A stretch of 12,499 bases of DNA from the NCBI GenBank assembly GCA_937907035.1, contig CALCTX010000059.1:1-12499 (forward strand), in the 5' to 3' direction. The stretch comes from an uncultured Selenomonadales bacterium (lineage in GTDB: Bacteria; Bacillota_C; Negativicutes; Selenomonadales; Selenomonadaceae). The notes below the pieces were generated by a model. That model was not told where the DNA came from and made no database searches. It saw only the letters and a list, made by a program, of their open reading frames with translations. The position numbers and the translations under genes were made by a program. The first letter of the stretch is position 1. The number at the start of each line of letters is the position of its first letter. Positions 1-6,633 of this stretch are shown one piece after another.

Positions 1-28
1 TTAGGAAGTATGATTCTGGAAATTAAAA

Positions 29-55
29 ATTTTACACAGTTCGCTTGACAATCCC
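29..55. mobile_element. Possible terminal inverted repeat of an IS256/Mutator-type element
   Basis: The stretch reads TTTACACAG, a six-base spacer, TTGACA, then ATCCC. This resembles the ends of IS256/Mutator-family insertion sequences as I remember them (TTTACACA, a short spacer, TTGACA and a terminal C-rich or CTC end). If so, the outer end lies at about position 55 and the element extends left out of the window. In frame 1 the bases from position 1 stay open to a TGA at 46-48, which could be the last 15 codons of a transposase, but so short a stretch proves nothing. The alternative is a plain promoter -35 box (TTGACA at 45-50) with a weak -10 near 68-75. Neither a partner repeat nor a target duplication can be checked here. 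Confidence 0.3.
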
Positions 56-220
56 ATAAAATGTCTCTCTAATAAAAGTCTAACTTAATTGGTGTCCCAC
101 AGCTGTACCAAGGAGTTTTTGTTCCCCATAATAGGCCACTCATTCTTGTTGTTTATAATATCATGACTTAGCCACTATCATATCAAAGCAAGGGGCGTTC
201 CTTATGTGCTCATAATTGCA

Positions 221-772
221 TTACATCAACTCTGCTAACTTACTTTGTTTTTCAGCTTCACTAATTAATCCCAACTCTGCCTGCATCTCAACTTTTCTGA
301 TAGCTTCAAAATTTTTGGACTTTGCCATTTGTTCTTGTACTCGCTTGTCATACTCATCCTTATCAATAATTCCCATCCGTAGCGCCTTATCAAGTTTTCC
401 CATGCATTCCTTTTCCCACTCAATCTTTTCCTTCATAATGTATTCATTACGTTGAGTCATTTCTAAATCCGCTAACTCTATCTCTATAGCTTTTTTTCGA
501 TCAAGTTTTGGCTCTAATACACTTAAATAATCTCTAATATCAATTCCTGGCATATCTCCACTTGTTATAACATATTCCACATACTTTCTACCAATATTAG
601 CATATGCTTTATTCAAATCCGCTTCTATTGCCTTCAACTCCATTTCTAAAGCAGTTCTAGCTGCACTATTTTTTGAAGTAGCAACTACCTCACTACCAAA
701 CTGCGTAGCAGCACTACTCAGCCCAGAACCTAAATTGCCTGCTTTTTGTAAAACACTATCAAATAACCCCAT
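221..772 (-). CDS. Hypothetical protein with two C-terminal SHOCT-like hairpins
   Basis: A 183-residue soluble protein of unknown function, with no signal peptide or membrane segment. The N-terminus (about 1-40) is short, Gly/Ser/Ala-rich and starts MGLFDSVLQKAG. Residues 40-120 are highly charged and probably form long helices or a coiled coil. The C-terminal part holds two similar units at about residues 124-149 and 159-182, with cores LDKALRMGIIDKDEYDKR and QAELGLISEAEKQSKLAEL. Each has the SHOCT pattern of helix, G-I-I/L-(S/D)-x-x-E turn, helix. SHOCT modules are often found at the ends of otherwise unrelated bacterial proteins and are thought to mediate oligomerisation. The ATG at 772 is preferred: AAAGGAG lies 8 bases upstream. 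An in-frame TTG at 775 would add one residue but sit too close. The gene is monocistronic as far as can be seen, with an extended -10 promoter upstream. A real gene is likely; the function is not known to me. Confidence 0.8.
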   Translation of the reverse strand: MGLFDSVLQKAGNLGSGLSSAATQFGSEVVATSKNSAARTALEMELKAIEADLNKAYANIGRKYVEYVITSGDMPGIDIRDYLSVLEPKLDRKKAIEIELADLEMTQRNEYIMKEKIEWEKECMGKLDKALRMGIIDKDEYDKRVQEQMAKSKNFEAIRKVEMQAELGLISEAEKQSKLAELM

Positions 773-808
773 CAAAAACGCTCCTTTAATAAAAATATTT
801 TCAATAGA

Positions 809-817
809 ATTATAACA
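809..817 (-). promoter_or_regulatory. Extended -10 promoter for the SHOCT-like gene
   Basis: On the minus strand the sequence TGTTATAAT gives a perfect TATAAT -10 with the TG of an extended -10 one base upstream. Transcription would start near 802, about 30 bases before the ATG at 772, with the AAAGGAG ribosome site between. No good -35 is seen 17-18 bases upstream (TGTCTT at best), which fits an extended -10 promoter. The spacer carries a run of six G. Confidence 0.55.
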
Positions 818-1025
818 CTATTGTCCCCCCGCAAGACAGGTGTACTTAAAAATCCGCATTCTACAACAGGATAAATATCTAAAACTTAATATCTTTGAAA
901 CACCGCTGTATCACATTGATTCAACAGTGTTTTCTTTTCTGTAATTATTCCATAAACTGGCCGATTTGAACGGCAGTGCACTTTGTAAAATCCGGCATGA
1001 TGTTGGCTGAATTGTATCAGACATA

Positions 1026-1054
1026 TTGTCAATGCCGCTTAGTTTTTGTAAAAT
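1026..1054 (+). promoter_or_regulatory. Candidate sigma-70 promoter for the GspE-type ATPase gene
   Basis: TTGTCA at 1026-1031 is one base off the -35 consensus. It is followed by a 17-base spacer and TAAAAT at 1049-1054, one base off the -10 consensus. Transcription would start near 1061, leaving only about 12 bases before the ATG at 1073. No clear Shine-Dalgarno sequence lies in that leader, so translation may be weak. Confidence 0.5.
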
Positions 1055-1072
1055 AAATAAGTATATTATCCA

Positions 1073-2356
1073 ATGAAAAGAGGCACAGCATTGCCAACGG
1101 AAACTCCTGATATAAAACATTTAGTTGATTCAACTCTCTTGAGTTTACATACACAATCTCAATTCAATCCAACCACTCCGAGCGTTACTGCCGCCCCGGT
1201 TGTCACACTGGTAGACACTATCATCACTGATGCTGCAAAATTAAATGCCAGTGATATCCATATCGAACCTTTTGGGGATAAAATACGCATTCGTATCCGC
1301 GTTGACGGTGTATTGCAAGAACTTTGCGATCCTCTGCCGGGCCAATTATTGTCTTTTATCGTTTCCCGACTAAAAGTTATCAGCCATTTAAACAATGTCG
1401 AATATCGCACACCACAAGACGGTCGGTTCAGCTTTCTGTTTAACGGACACGAGCTGGATATCCGGGTATCTACTATGCCGCTGCTCAACGGTGAAAAGGT
1501 TGTACTGCGCTTACTAAATCTTACTCAACAATTGTTGACAATATCCGAACTGGATTTTTCTCCAACCAATGAGCAACTGTTTCGCAGCTGGTGCCATAAA
1601 CCATACGGACTTATCTTAAATGTCGGTCCGGTTGGTTCAGGTAAAACAACGACCCTTTATTCAGCCTTGTCTGAGTTGAATAATCTCTCACGCAATATCG
1701 TTACAATAGAGGATCCTGTTGAATACCAGCTTGCCGGCATCAATCAAATCCAAGTGAATGCAAAAGCAAATCTCTCTTTTTCAGTTGCTTTGCGCTCTGT
1801 ATTGCGGCAAGATCCGGATATTGTAATGCTCGGCGAAATTCGTGATACTGACACTGCAGAAATGGCCATTCGGGCAGCTTTGACCGGACGATTGTTATTT
1901 TCCACGCTCCATACCGGCGACGCTGTACGAGCAATATTCCGCCTTATTGATATGGGTGCAGTCCCCTATCTTCTTTCGGCTTCTTTGGTCGGCATAATGG
2001 CGCAGCGTCTTGTCAGACGGCTCTGCCCATATTGCGCCCAAAAGCGCCCTGTTCTCCCTGATTCAGCAGAAGCCACTATATTAGGTACTGCCTATACTCC
2101 GCAGCTTGAACTCTGTGAAGCAACCGGCTGCCCGAAATGTAACGGTACCGGTTATAAAGGCCGGATTGCCATTCACGAATTGTTACCGATTACCGAAGAG
2201 CTTCGTCAAGCTATTTTGCAAAAACTTGATCTGCATACATTCCAACAAATAGCCCAACAGCAAGGAATGCGTACCCTGTTGCAAGATGGAACAGAAAAGG
2301 CACTGGCCGGGAAAACTACTCTTGCTGAGGTTCGCCGCGTTATCTATGGTGATTGA
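1073..2356 (+). CDS. GspE/PilB-type secretion or type IV pilus assembly ATPase, short form
   Basis: A 427-residue hexameric AAA+-like traffic ATPase of the type II secretion/type IV pilus/competence family, which would power pilin polymerisation from the cytoplasmic face of the membrane. Residues 45-165 match the N2 domain (ASDIHIEP and IRVDG motifs). Walker A is GPVGSGKTTTLY at about 185, usually GPTGSGKTT; here the Thr is Val. The Asp box (TIEDPVEYQ), the Walker B-like segment IVMLGEIRD near 250 and the His-box segment FSTLHTGD follow. Two CxxC pairs, CPYC at about 318 and CPKC at about 353, form the tetracysteine zinc site typical of GspE and PilB. Canonical PilB/GspE has about 500-570 residues; this one lacks the N-terminal N1 (MshEN-like) domain and begins with a 45-residue disordered stretch. 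ComGA-like ATPases are similarly short. No pilin, inner-membrane GspF or prepilin peptidase gene is in the window, so which system it serves is unknown. Confidence 0.93.
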   Translation: MKRGTALPTETPDIKHLVDSTLLSLHTQSQFNPTTPSVTAAPVVTLVDTIITDAAKLNASDIHIEPFGDKIRIRIRVDGVLQELCDPLPGQLLSFIVSRLKVISHLNNVEYRTPQDGRFSFLFNGHELDIRVSTMPLLNGEKVVLRLLNLTQQLLTISELDFSPTNEQLFRSWCHKPYGLILNVGPVGSGKTTTLYSALSELNNLSRNIVTIEDPVEYQLAGINQIQVNAKANLSFSVALRSVLRQDPDIVMLGEIRDTDTAEMAIRAALTGRLLFSTLHTGDAVRAIFRLIDMGAVPYLLSASLVGIMAQRLVRRLCPYCAQKRPVLPDSAEATILGTAYTPQLELCEATGCPKCNGTGYKGRIAIHELLPITEELRQAILQKLDLHTFQQIAQQQGMRTLLQDGTEKALAGKTTLAEVRRVIYGD

Positions 2357-2375
2357 TAAAATCGGAGGCTTAATT

Positions 2376-3479
2376 ATGTCAAAGCAACGTTTAACTGCAA
2401 TTGAATATATCCGTGGTATCGCAATGCTCGGCGTTATCGCTATCCATGTCGGCTCAGAATACTTGACCAATCCCATGGCCAATATCCATCTGGCGGCCTG
2501 TTTTGAGATAATTACCCGTTTTTCCATTCCGATTTTTTTCTTTATTTCTGCCTTTGGCTTATTTTACAAATTTTCCTTTGACAAACCTTTTAATTATTCG
2601 GCATTTTTAAAACGCCGTCTTTCTGCTGTACTTATCCCCTATCTGGCCTGGACAGTATTTTACATCATCTTTAACCAGGCTGTTTTCCATGTAGGCTGGC
2701 CCGGACTGCGTTCTTTGTTAGTCATGCTGCTGTTCGGTACGGCCAAGTATCAGCTATACTTCATTGTCATTTTGTTATGGTTCTATGTTCTCATGCCGCT
2801 ATGGATACGGATGTTGTACACTATGACACCGGCAAAACTCGGCCTTATCCTTATTTTTCAAGTATTATTTAATTATTTTTCCAGCTATACGCTGTGGACT
2901 ATTCCAATCGGCAATCCTGTTCTTCAGCAGCTTATCAACTATCGTTTAAATTATTGGGTATTCCACTATGTATTTATATTCCTGTTAGGCGGATATCTCG
3001 GCATACACTCTGACTGGTTCATGAAAATTATTGAAGAGCGTCGCCTGATGATCTCTTTCTTTTTCAAATTAACGCTATTGTCTCTATTGTCTTACTACTA
3101 CCGCCTGATATATATTGATCACTATTCTGTGGAGGCAGCAGTCAATACTGCCCATCAGCTTTCCCCTCTCGGCATTTGCTATTCTGCCGGTGCGTCAATT
3201 TTCCTTTTTGCTTTATTTACCAAGCAGGATTATCCGAAACAGTTAAATAAATATCTGGCCTTTTTCGGAAAGCATTCCTTCTTTGCCTATCTCTTTCACC
3301 CCGTTGTACTGACCTTCGCAATAAAGCTTGTCCAACGTCTGGGCCTTATAGTAACTGCTCCGGTTGCGATTATTGTCTATCTGTCAGTAGTTGTATTTTC
3401 TCTGACAGCCGCAGTTCTGGTCCGCCGAATTGCCGAACAGTTCCCATTACTAAATAAATTGACGATAGGAAAGTCCTGA
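2376..3479 (+). CDS. Acyltransferase family 3 integral membrane protein
   Basis: A 367-residue polytopic membrane protein of the acyltransferase-3 (AT3/OafA/IcaC) family, which moves acyl groups, often acetyl or succinyl, onto surface polysaccharides, lipids or peptidoglycan. The first helix carries the family's R-x10-H signature: Arg13 and His24 in the stretch IEYIRGIAMLGVIAIH. About ten hydrophobic helices follow, with an RR pair after helix 2 and a conserved-looking FAYLFHPVVL near residue 310. The start is the ATG at 2376, because CGGAGG sits 7 bases upstream and the signature begins right after it. A longer in-frame start at 2286 lies inside the ATPase gene and has no ribosome site. It follows the ATPase stop by 19 bases and probably shares its transcript. 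No glycan biosynthesis genes are adjacent, so the acceptor cannot be named. Confidence 0.9.
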   Translation: MSKQRLTAIEYIRGIAMLGVIAIHVGSEYLTNPMANIHLAACFEIITRFSIPIFFFISAFGLFYKFSFDKPFNYSAFLKRRLSAVLIPYLAWTVFYIIFNQAVFHVGWPGLRSLLVMLLFGTAKYQLYFIVILLWFYVLMPLWIRMLYTMTPAKLGLILIFQVLFNYFSSYTLWTIPIGNPVLQQLINYRLNYWVFHYVFIFLLGGYLGIHSDWFMKIIEERRLMISFFFKLTLLSLLSYYYRLIYIDHYSVEAAVNTAHQLSPLGICYSAGASIFLFALFTKQDYPKQLNKYLAFFGKHSFFAYLFHPVVLTFAIKLVQRLGLIVTAPVAIIVYLSVVVFSLTAAVLVRRIAEQFPLLNKLTIGKS

Positions 3480-3589
3480 TATCAACGTTATATTCTTCAT
3501 AACGTTATCACGAAAACGGGATTGTCGCATTCAGCTGATATTCTTCTCGTCATTCCGTAATCCCCTTATATGCATTGCTATAAATAACG

Positions 3590-3630
3590 CAAAAAAATAC
3601 TCCTGAATCATAACTATGATTCAGGAGTAT
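3590..3630 (-). terminator. Rho-independent terminator of the HU gene
   Basis: Bases 3597-3612 and 3615-3630 form a perfect 16-base inverted repeat with only AC between them, so the real loop is about four bases after the innermost pairs open. Read on the minus strand, the stem ends in a run of seven T at 3591-3597. It lies 13 bases beyond the HU stop codon. On the plus strand it is followed by ATTATTAA, so any effect on the acyltransferase transcript would be weaker. Confidence 0.9.
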
Positions 3631-3643
3631 ATTATTAAGCCAA

Positions 3644-3946
3644 TTATTTCTTAGCTTTCTTAGCTTTCTTAGCATTAACAGCTTCTTTGAGCTTCTTGCC
3701 AGCCTTGAAAGCCGGTACATTGCAAGCCGGAATCTGGATCTTCTTCTTCGGATCCTGCGGATTGTGGCCGGTACGAGCCTTACGAGCACGAACCTCAAAA
3801 GTACCGAAGCCAATCATCTGTACTTTCTCTTTTGCAGCGAGTGCTTCTTCTACGCTGGCAAATACTGCGTCAACAGCCTTTGCAGCAGCCTTCTTAGTGA
3901 TCTCTGCCTTTGCGGCAACTTTAGCAACCAAGTCTACTTTGTTCAT
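3644..3946 (-). CDS. hup: DNA-binding protein HU
   Basis: A 100-residue HU/IHF-family nucleoid protein: a homodimer that bends and compacts DNA without strong sequence specificity. The N-terminus [14 protein letters not shown] and the helical dimerisation core are typical. [18 protein letters not shown] (about residues 46-63) is the family signature leading into the beta arm, whose tip carries the intercalating Pro (IQIPA), followed by FKAGKKLK. The usual length is 90-94; here about ten extra residues form a Lys/Ala tail ([10 protein letters not shown]), a weak echo of the Lys-rich tails of some Gram-positive and actinobacterial HU proteins. AGGAGG at 3958-3963 lies 11 bases before the ATG. 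The gene is monocistronic, with its own strong promoter and terminator. HU rather than IHF is inferred from overall similarity. Confidence 0.96.
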   Translation of the reverse strand: MNKVDLVAKVAAKAEITKKAAAKAVDAVFASVEEALAAKEKVQMIGFGTFEVRARKARTGHNPQDPKKKIQIPACNVPAFKAGKKLKEAVNAKKAKKAKK

Positions 3947-3986
3947 TTTCGGGGATTCCTCCTTTATTAGTAATTGCTACGCCTTT

Positions 3987-4016
3987 AATATAAAGCGATA
4001 AGATACATTTTGTCAA
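3987..4016 (-). promoter_or_regulatory. Strong sigma-70 promoter of the HU gene
   Basis: On the minus strand a perfect TTGACA (4016-4011) is followed by an 18-base spacer and TATATT (3992-3987). Predicted transcription start is near 3979, giving a leader of about 33 bases that contains the AGGAGG ribosome site. Near-consensus boxes fit the high expression expected for HU. Confidence 0.8.
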
Positions 4017-4108
4017 CAAAAATCTGCAAAAAATCGAGATTTTTATCATAAAATCGTCATTTTTTTAAAATAAGTTCTGCTGAATCACTAAAATAATCTC
4101 CTGTTTAT
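4017..4108. other. AT-rich spacer between HU promoter and DUF1294 gene end
   Basis: A run of A- and T-rich sequence containing overlapping short inverted repeats, such as AAAAATC/GATTTTT around 4019-4034 and GATTTT/AAAATC around 4032-4055. On the minus strand these could act as a weak terminator for the upstream cca-DUF1294 transcript, or as an UP-element-like A/T tract behind the HU promoter. Neither role is clear from sequence alone. Confidence 0.35.
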
Positions 4109-4357
4109 TCAAGAAATGTTATAGCGGAACCAAATTTGCAATGCAATAAGCAAAGGAATCCCTAATTTGAATTTCCAATGCCTTGTTTTATGACGAAACA
4201 GTTGCATAGCAAAATAAGCACCGATACTGCCGCCAACAATGGCTGCACTCAGCAGAACGATTTCCGGAACCCGCCACCTGTTGGTTTTTGCGCAAAACTT
4301 ATCCCAACCGTACAAACAAAATGTAAAAATATTGATGATCAGCCAGTAATATATCAT
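4109..4357 (-). CDS. DUF1294 family small membrane protein
   Basis: An 82-residue integral membrane protein of the DUF1294 family (function unknown). The family pattern is clear: YGWDKFCAK near residue 16, then RWRVPE, a hydrophobic segment with GGSIGAY, then the hallmark RHKTRHWKF-x-G-I-P. A hydrophobic N-terminus (about 1-16), a central helix (about 33-52) and a C-terminal helix (about 65-78) suggest two or three membrane spans. The start is set by AGAAGG 8 bases upstream of the ATG. It begins 38 bases after the nucleotidyltransferase stop on the same strand and is probably in the same transcript; nothing ties the functions together. A complete gene of normal family length. Confidence 0.88.
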   Translation of the reverse strand: MIYYWLIINIFTFCLYGWDKFCAKTNRWRVPEIVLLSAAIVGGSIGAYFAMQLFRHKTRHWKFKLGIPLLIALQIWFRYNIS

Positions 4358-4395
4358 AGTTCTAACCTTCTATGCAATCAGTTCCTTATTTCGCA

Positions 4396-5619
4396 TCAGC
4401 AATATTTTCTCTTTAACCGGCGTATCTGCTCCGATCGTATCCATTCTCCAACAGCCGGTCCATCTAAAGATTCCGGTGCATCTTTGCCTCTGACTTCTAA
4501 AATAAGATTCAGATTTTCAGTGTACTCAAGCAGATAATCCGGCAAACCATGATGATCAGCCGCAAAAATTGCCAAAACATCAGTTGCCCTTACCGGCAAA
4601 CGATTCAATCCCAACAACAGATCAACGATCTTCCCCCACTTTTCCAGACGTGGTGCCCGCATATGCTCTTTGATCACAAACTCCGCCGTCTGCCGCCAAA
4701 TCTTTGGCAAAAGCATCCGCTCATTCCATTTATCAAGCTCAATAATGCCACGTTCTTCATGTCCGTAATGATGAGGCTCCATTTCCTTTGGTGTTGTCCC
4801 TTTTCCCAAATCATGAACCAATGCCGCAAATCTTACTGCAACATCTTGAACTGTCATAGCAACTCTATCCAAAATATCCAACGAATGTTCAAAAGCATCG
4901 CCTTCGGGATGAAATTCTTTTGGTTGTGTCTTCCCTGCCAAAGCTGCAATTGCCGGAAATACTGTTGATAATAACTGAGCCTGTTTTAACTCCCGAAAAA
5001 ATACCGACGGTTTTTCCGCTGTCAACGCCATTTGCAGTTCACCTATAACACGTTCTGTTGGCTCAAGTTCCAATTCAGCACGAGTTTGTTGCATCAACTC
5101 ACGAGTTTCCGATGTAATCGAAAACCCAAAGGTTGCTGCCTGTCGTGCCGCACGCAGAGACCGGACCGGGTCTTCCAAAAAATGCTTGGATACCGCCTGT
5201 ATCTTTTTCTCCTGAATAGCAGTCATCCCACCATATGGATCAATAATGACCTTCTCCGGCAATTCCATGGCGATCGCATTCATCGTTGTGTCCCGTCGAA
5301 AAAGGTCTTCTTCAATCGTAACATCTTTATTGGCTTTTACTTCAAAACCGGTATACCCATGTCCGCATTTCCTTTCAGTCCTGGCCAAAGCTACTTCTGA
5401 TTTTTTACCGGAAAGCGTCAATAAATATACTGGGAATGATCTGCCGACTTTCATTGCGGTTGGGAACAACACTTCAAAATTTTCGGTTTCAACACCGGAA
5501 ACAACAAAATCTTTATCATGAGGCATTATTCCCCTCAGTTGATCACGTACCCAGCCACCCACAATAAAAGCCCTTCCGCCAGCTTTTCTGATTATATTTG
5601 CAAATTCTGATTCATCCAT
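4396..5619 (-). CDS. cca: CCA-type tRNA nucleotidyltransferase with HD domain
   Basis: A 407-residue class II polynucleotidyltransferase of the bacterial CCA-adding/poly(A) polymerase family, which completes or repairs the 3' CCA end of tRNA. The head domain starts with FIVGGWVRD (about 18-26), followed by the metal-binding D-x-D pair Asp35/Asp37 (HDKDF) and the basic motif DLFRRDTTMNAIAM (about 105-118, including the RRD triad). The neck region has EDPVRSLRAARQAATFGF (about 149-166). An HD phosphohydrolase-type domain follows, with H245 and the HD pair at 269-270 (ALVHDLGKG), as in the E. coli enzyme (412 residues). The family also contains A-adding, CC-adding and poly(A) enzymes, so the exact specificity is inferred. 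AGGA lies 7 bases before the ATG. It follows the terminator of the homoserine operon and precedes the DUF1294 gene. Confidence 0.92.
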   Translation of the reverse strand: MDESEFANIIRKAGGRAFIVGGWVRDQLRGIMPHDKDFVVSGVETENFEVLFPTAMKVGRSFPVYLLTLSGKKSEVALARTERKCGHGYTGFEVKANKDVTIEEDLFRRDTTMNAIAMELPEKVIIDPYGGMTAIQEKKIQAVSKHFLEDPVRSLRAARQAATFGFSITSETRELMQQTRAELELEPTERVIGELQMALTAEKPSVFFRELKQAQLLSTVFPAIAALAGKTQPKEFHPEGDAFEHSLDILDRVAMTVQDVAVRFAALVHDLGKGTTPKEMEPHHYGHEERGIIELDKWNERMLLPKIWRQTAEFVIKEHMRAPRLEKWGKIVDLLLGLNRLPVRATDVLAIFAADHHGLPDYLLEYTENLNLILEVRGKDAPESLDGPAVGEWIRSEQIRRLKRKYC

Positions 5620-5649
5620 AATATATTCCTGTCTTTAAATCAATATTAA

Positions 5650-5693
5650 AACAAAATAACAAAGAAGCTGCCGCATGTAACTGCAACAGCTTC
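5650..5693 (-). terminator. Rho-independent terminator after homoserine kinase
   Basis: On the minus strand GAAGCTGTTGCA (5693-5682) pairs with TGCGGCAGCTTC (5675-5664) across a six-base loop: a 12-pair stem with two G-U pairs. It is followed by the T-rich run TTTGTTATTTTG. It lies just after the thrB stop and separates the hom-thrB operon from cca. Confidence 0.85.
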
Positions 5694-5697
5694 ATCC

Positions 5698-6615
5698 CTA
5701 TTCAATGATCGTCGCTCCATGCCGGTCAACTTCCAATACTGCTATCCGCGACTCAATATCATGATCTTTAAAGACCGCCTTCATTGCTTCGCCGATGCCT
5801 ATCGGATTATCTACAGTATAAGCAATAAGACATGGACCGGCTCCGCTTAATGATGCCCCGATTGCTCCTTCTTTTTTAGCTGCACGGAAAACATCATACA
5901 TACCAGGAATCAATTGAGCCCGGTATGGCTGATGTAACGCATCTTCAAATGTATGCCGCAAAAACCGAATATTTCCTTTCATTAACGCCGCTACCATCAT
6001 AGAAGAACGCCCGACATTATTGACAGCATCCTGCAACGGAACAGTTGCCGGCAAAACACTTCTTGCTGCCCGGGTTGATAACGGAAAATCCGGGATTGCC
6101 ACAACCATTTTCAATTTGATCCGCGGTAAAAACGAAAAACATTCCGGCTGCCCGTTGCGCATAATACTGACCGTAAAACCGCCAAACAATGCCGGAGCAA
6201 CATTATCCGGATGCCCTTCCATATCCGTTGCCAGCTTCAACAGCTGACGACGATTAAACGGTTCATCAAGCAGATAATTGGCCGCTTTTATACCGGCAAC
6301 GATTGCCGCCGCACTGCTGCCCAATCCTCGGGAAAGCGGCACATTATTTTTCATTTTTATAACAGCGCCCTTGTACTCATTACCCTTTCCAGCCTTTTGC
6401 AATACCAGATCTATTGCACGCCAAACAATATTTCTCGAATCCGGAGCAATATACTCCGCACCTTCACCTTCAGCCGTTATTTCCAATCTGTTTTCATTCA
6501 GCAAGGAAATATCCATTTCATTATAAATCGTACAGGCTACACCCAAAGTATCAAAACCAGGACCACAATTAGCACTGGTCCCCGGAACAGATATGTGTAC
6601 CGTTCTTTCAGACAT
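5698..6615 (-). CDS. thrB: Homoserine kinase
   Basis: A 305-residue GHMP-superfamily kinase that phosphorylates homoserine to O-phospho-L-homoserine with ATP, the step before threonine synthase. All three GHMP motifs are present: PGTSANCGPGFD at 11-22, the glycine-rich phosphate loop PLSRGLGSSAAA at 93-104, and GASLSGAGPC at 253-262 near the C-terminus. EGHPDN around residue 132 matches the homoserine-binding region. Length is normal for the family. A GGGAGG ribosome site sits about 10 bases before the ATG and overlaps the end of the upstream hom gene, whose stop is 18 bases away, so the two are almost certainly co-transcribed and translationally close. A terminator follows. Threonine synthase and aspartokinase genes are not in the window. 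Confidence 0.96.
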   Translation of the reverse strand: MSERTVHISVPGTSANCGPGFDTLGVACTIYNEMDISLLNENRLEITAEGEGAEYIAPDSRNIVWRAIDLVLQKAGKGNEYKGAVIKMKNNVPLSRGLGSSAAAIVAGIKAANYLLDEPFNRRQLLKLATDMEGHPDNVAPALFGGFTVSIMRNGQPECFSFLPRIKLKMVVAIPDFPLSTRAARSVLPATVPLQDAVNNVGRSSMMVAALMKGNIRFLRHTFEDALHQPYRAQLIPGMYDVFRAAKKEGAIGASLSGAGPCLIAYTVDNPIGIGEAMKAVFKDHDIESRIAVLEVDRHGATIIE

Positions 6616-6633
6616 TATAATTGTTCCTCCCGG

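Larger units (their letters stand above)
776..1072. other. Divergent intergenic region between the SHOCT-like gene and the GspE-type ATPase gene
   Basis: About 300 bases between two divergently transcribed genes. It holds the extended -10 promoter of the leftward gene near 809-817 and the candidate promoter of the rightward gene at 1026-1054. Between them I see only a bulged inverted repeat around 898-932. The short open frame on the minus strand at 911-1120 overlaps the ATPase start and has no ribosome site, so I do not regard it as a gene. Confidence 0.5.

Noticed and set aside
124..160. Short minus-strand frame (about 24 codons) starting ATGAGTGGCC within 80-155
   Set aside because: It is too short, has a stop just upstream and no ribosome site or recognisable motif.
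898..932. Inverted repeat AAACACCGCTGT/ACAGTGTTT followed by a T-rich run, like a plus-strand terminator
   Set aside because: The stem is short (about 9 pairs with a 3-base bulge) and the loop is 14 bases; no plus-strand gene ends before it.
2286..2375. Longer acyltransferase start inside the ATPase gene
   Set aside because: There is no ribosome site, and the 30 extra residues are a shadow of the ATPase reading frame; GGAGG and the family signature support the start at 2376.
3484..3506. Inverted repeat AACGTTAT/ATAACGTT just after the acyltransferase stop
   Set aside because: AACGTT is itself a palindrome, the stem has only 8 pairs and no T tract follows, so it is not convincing as a terminator or operator.
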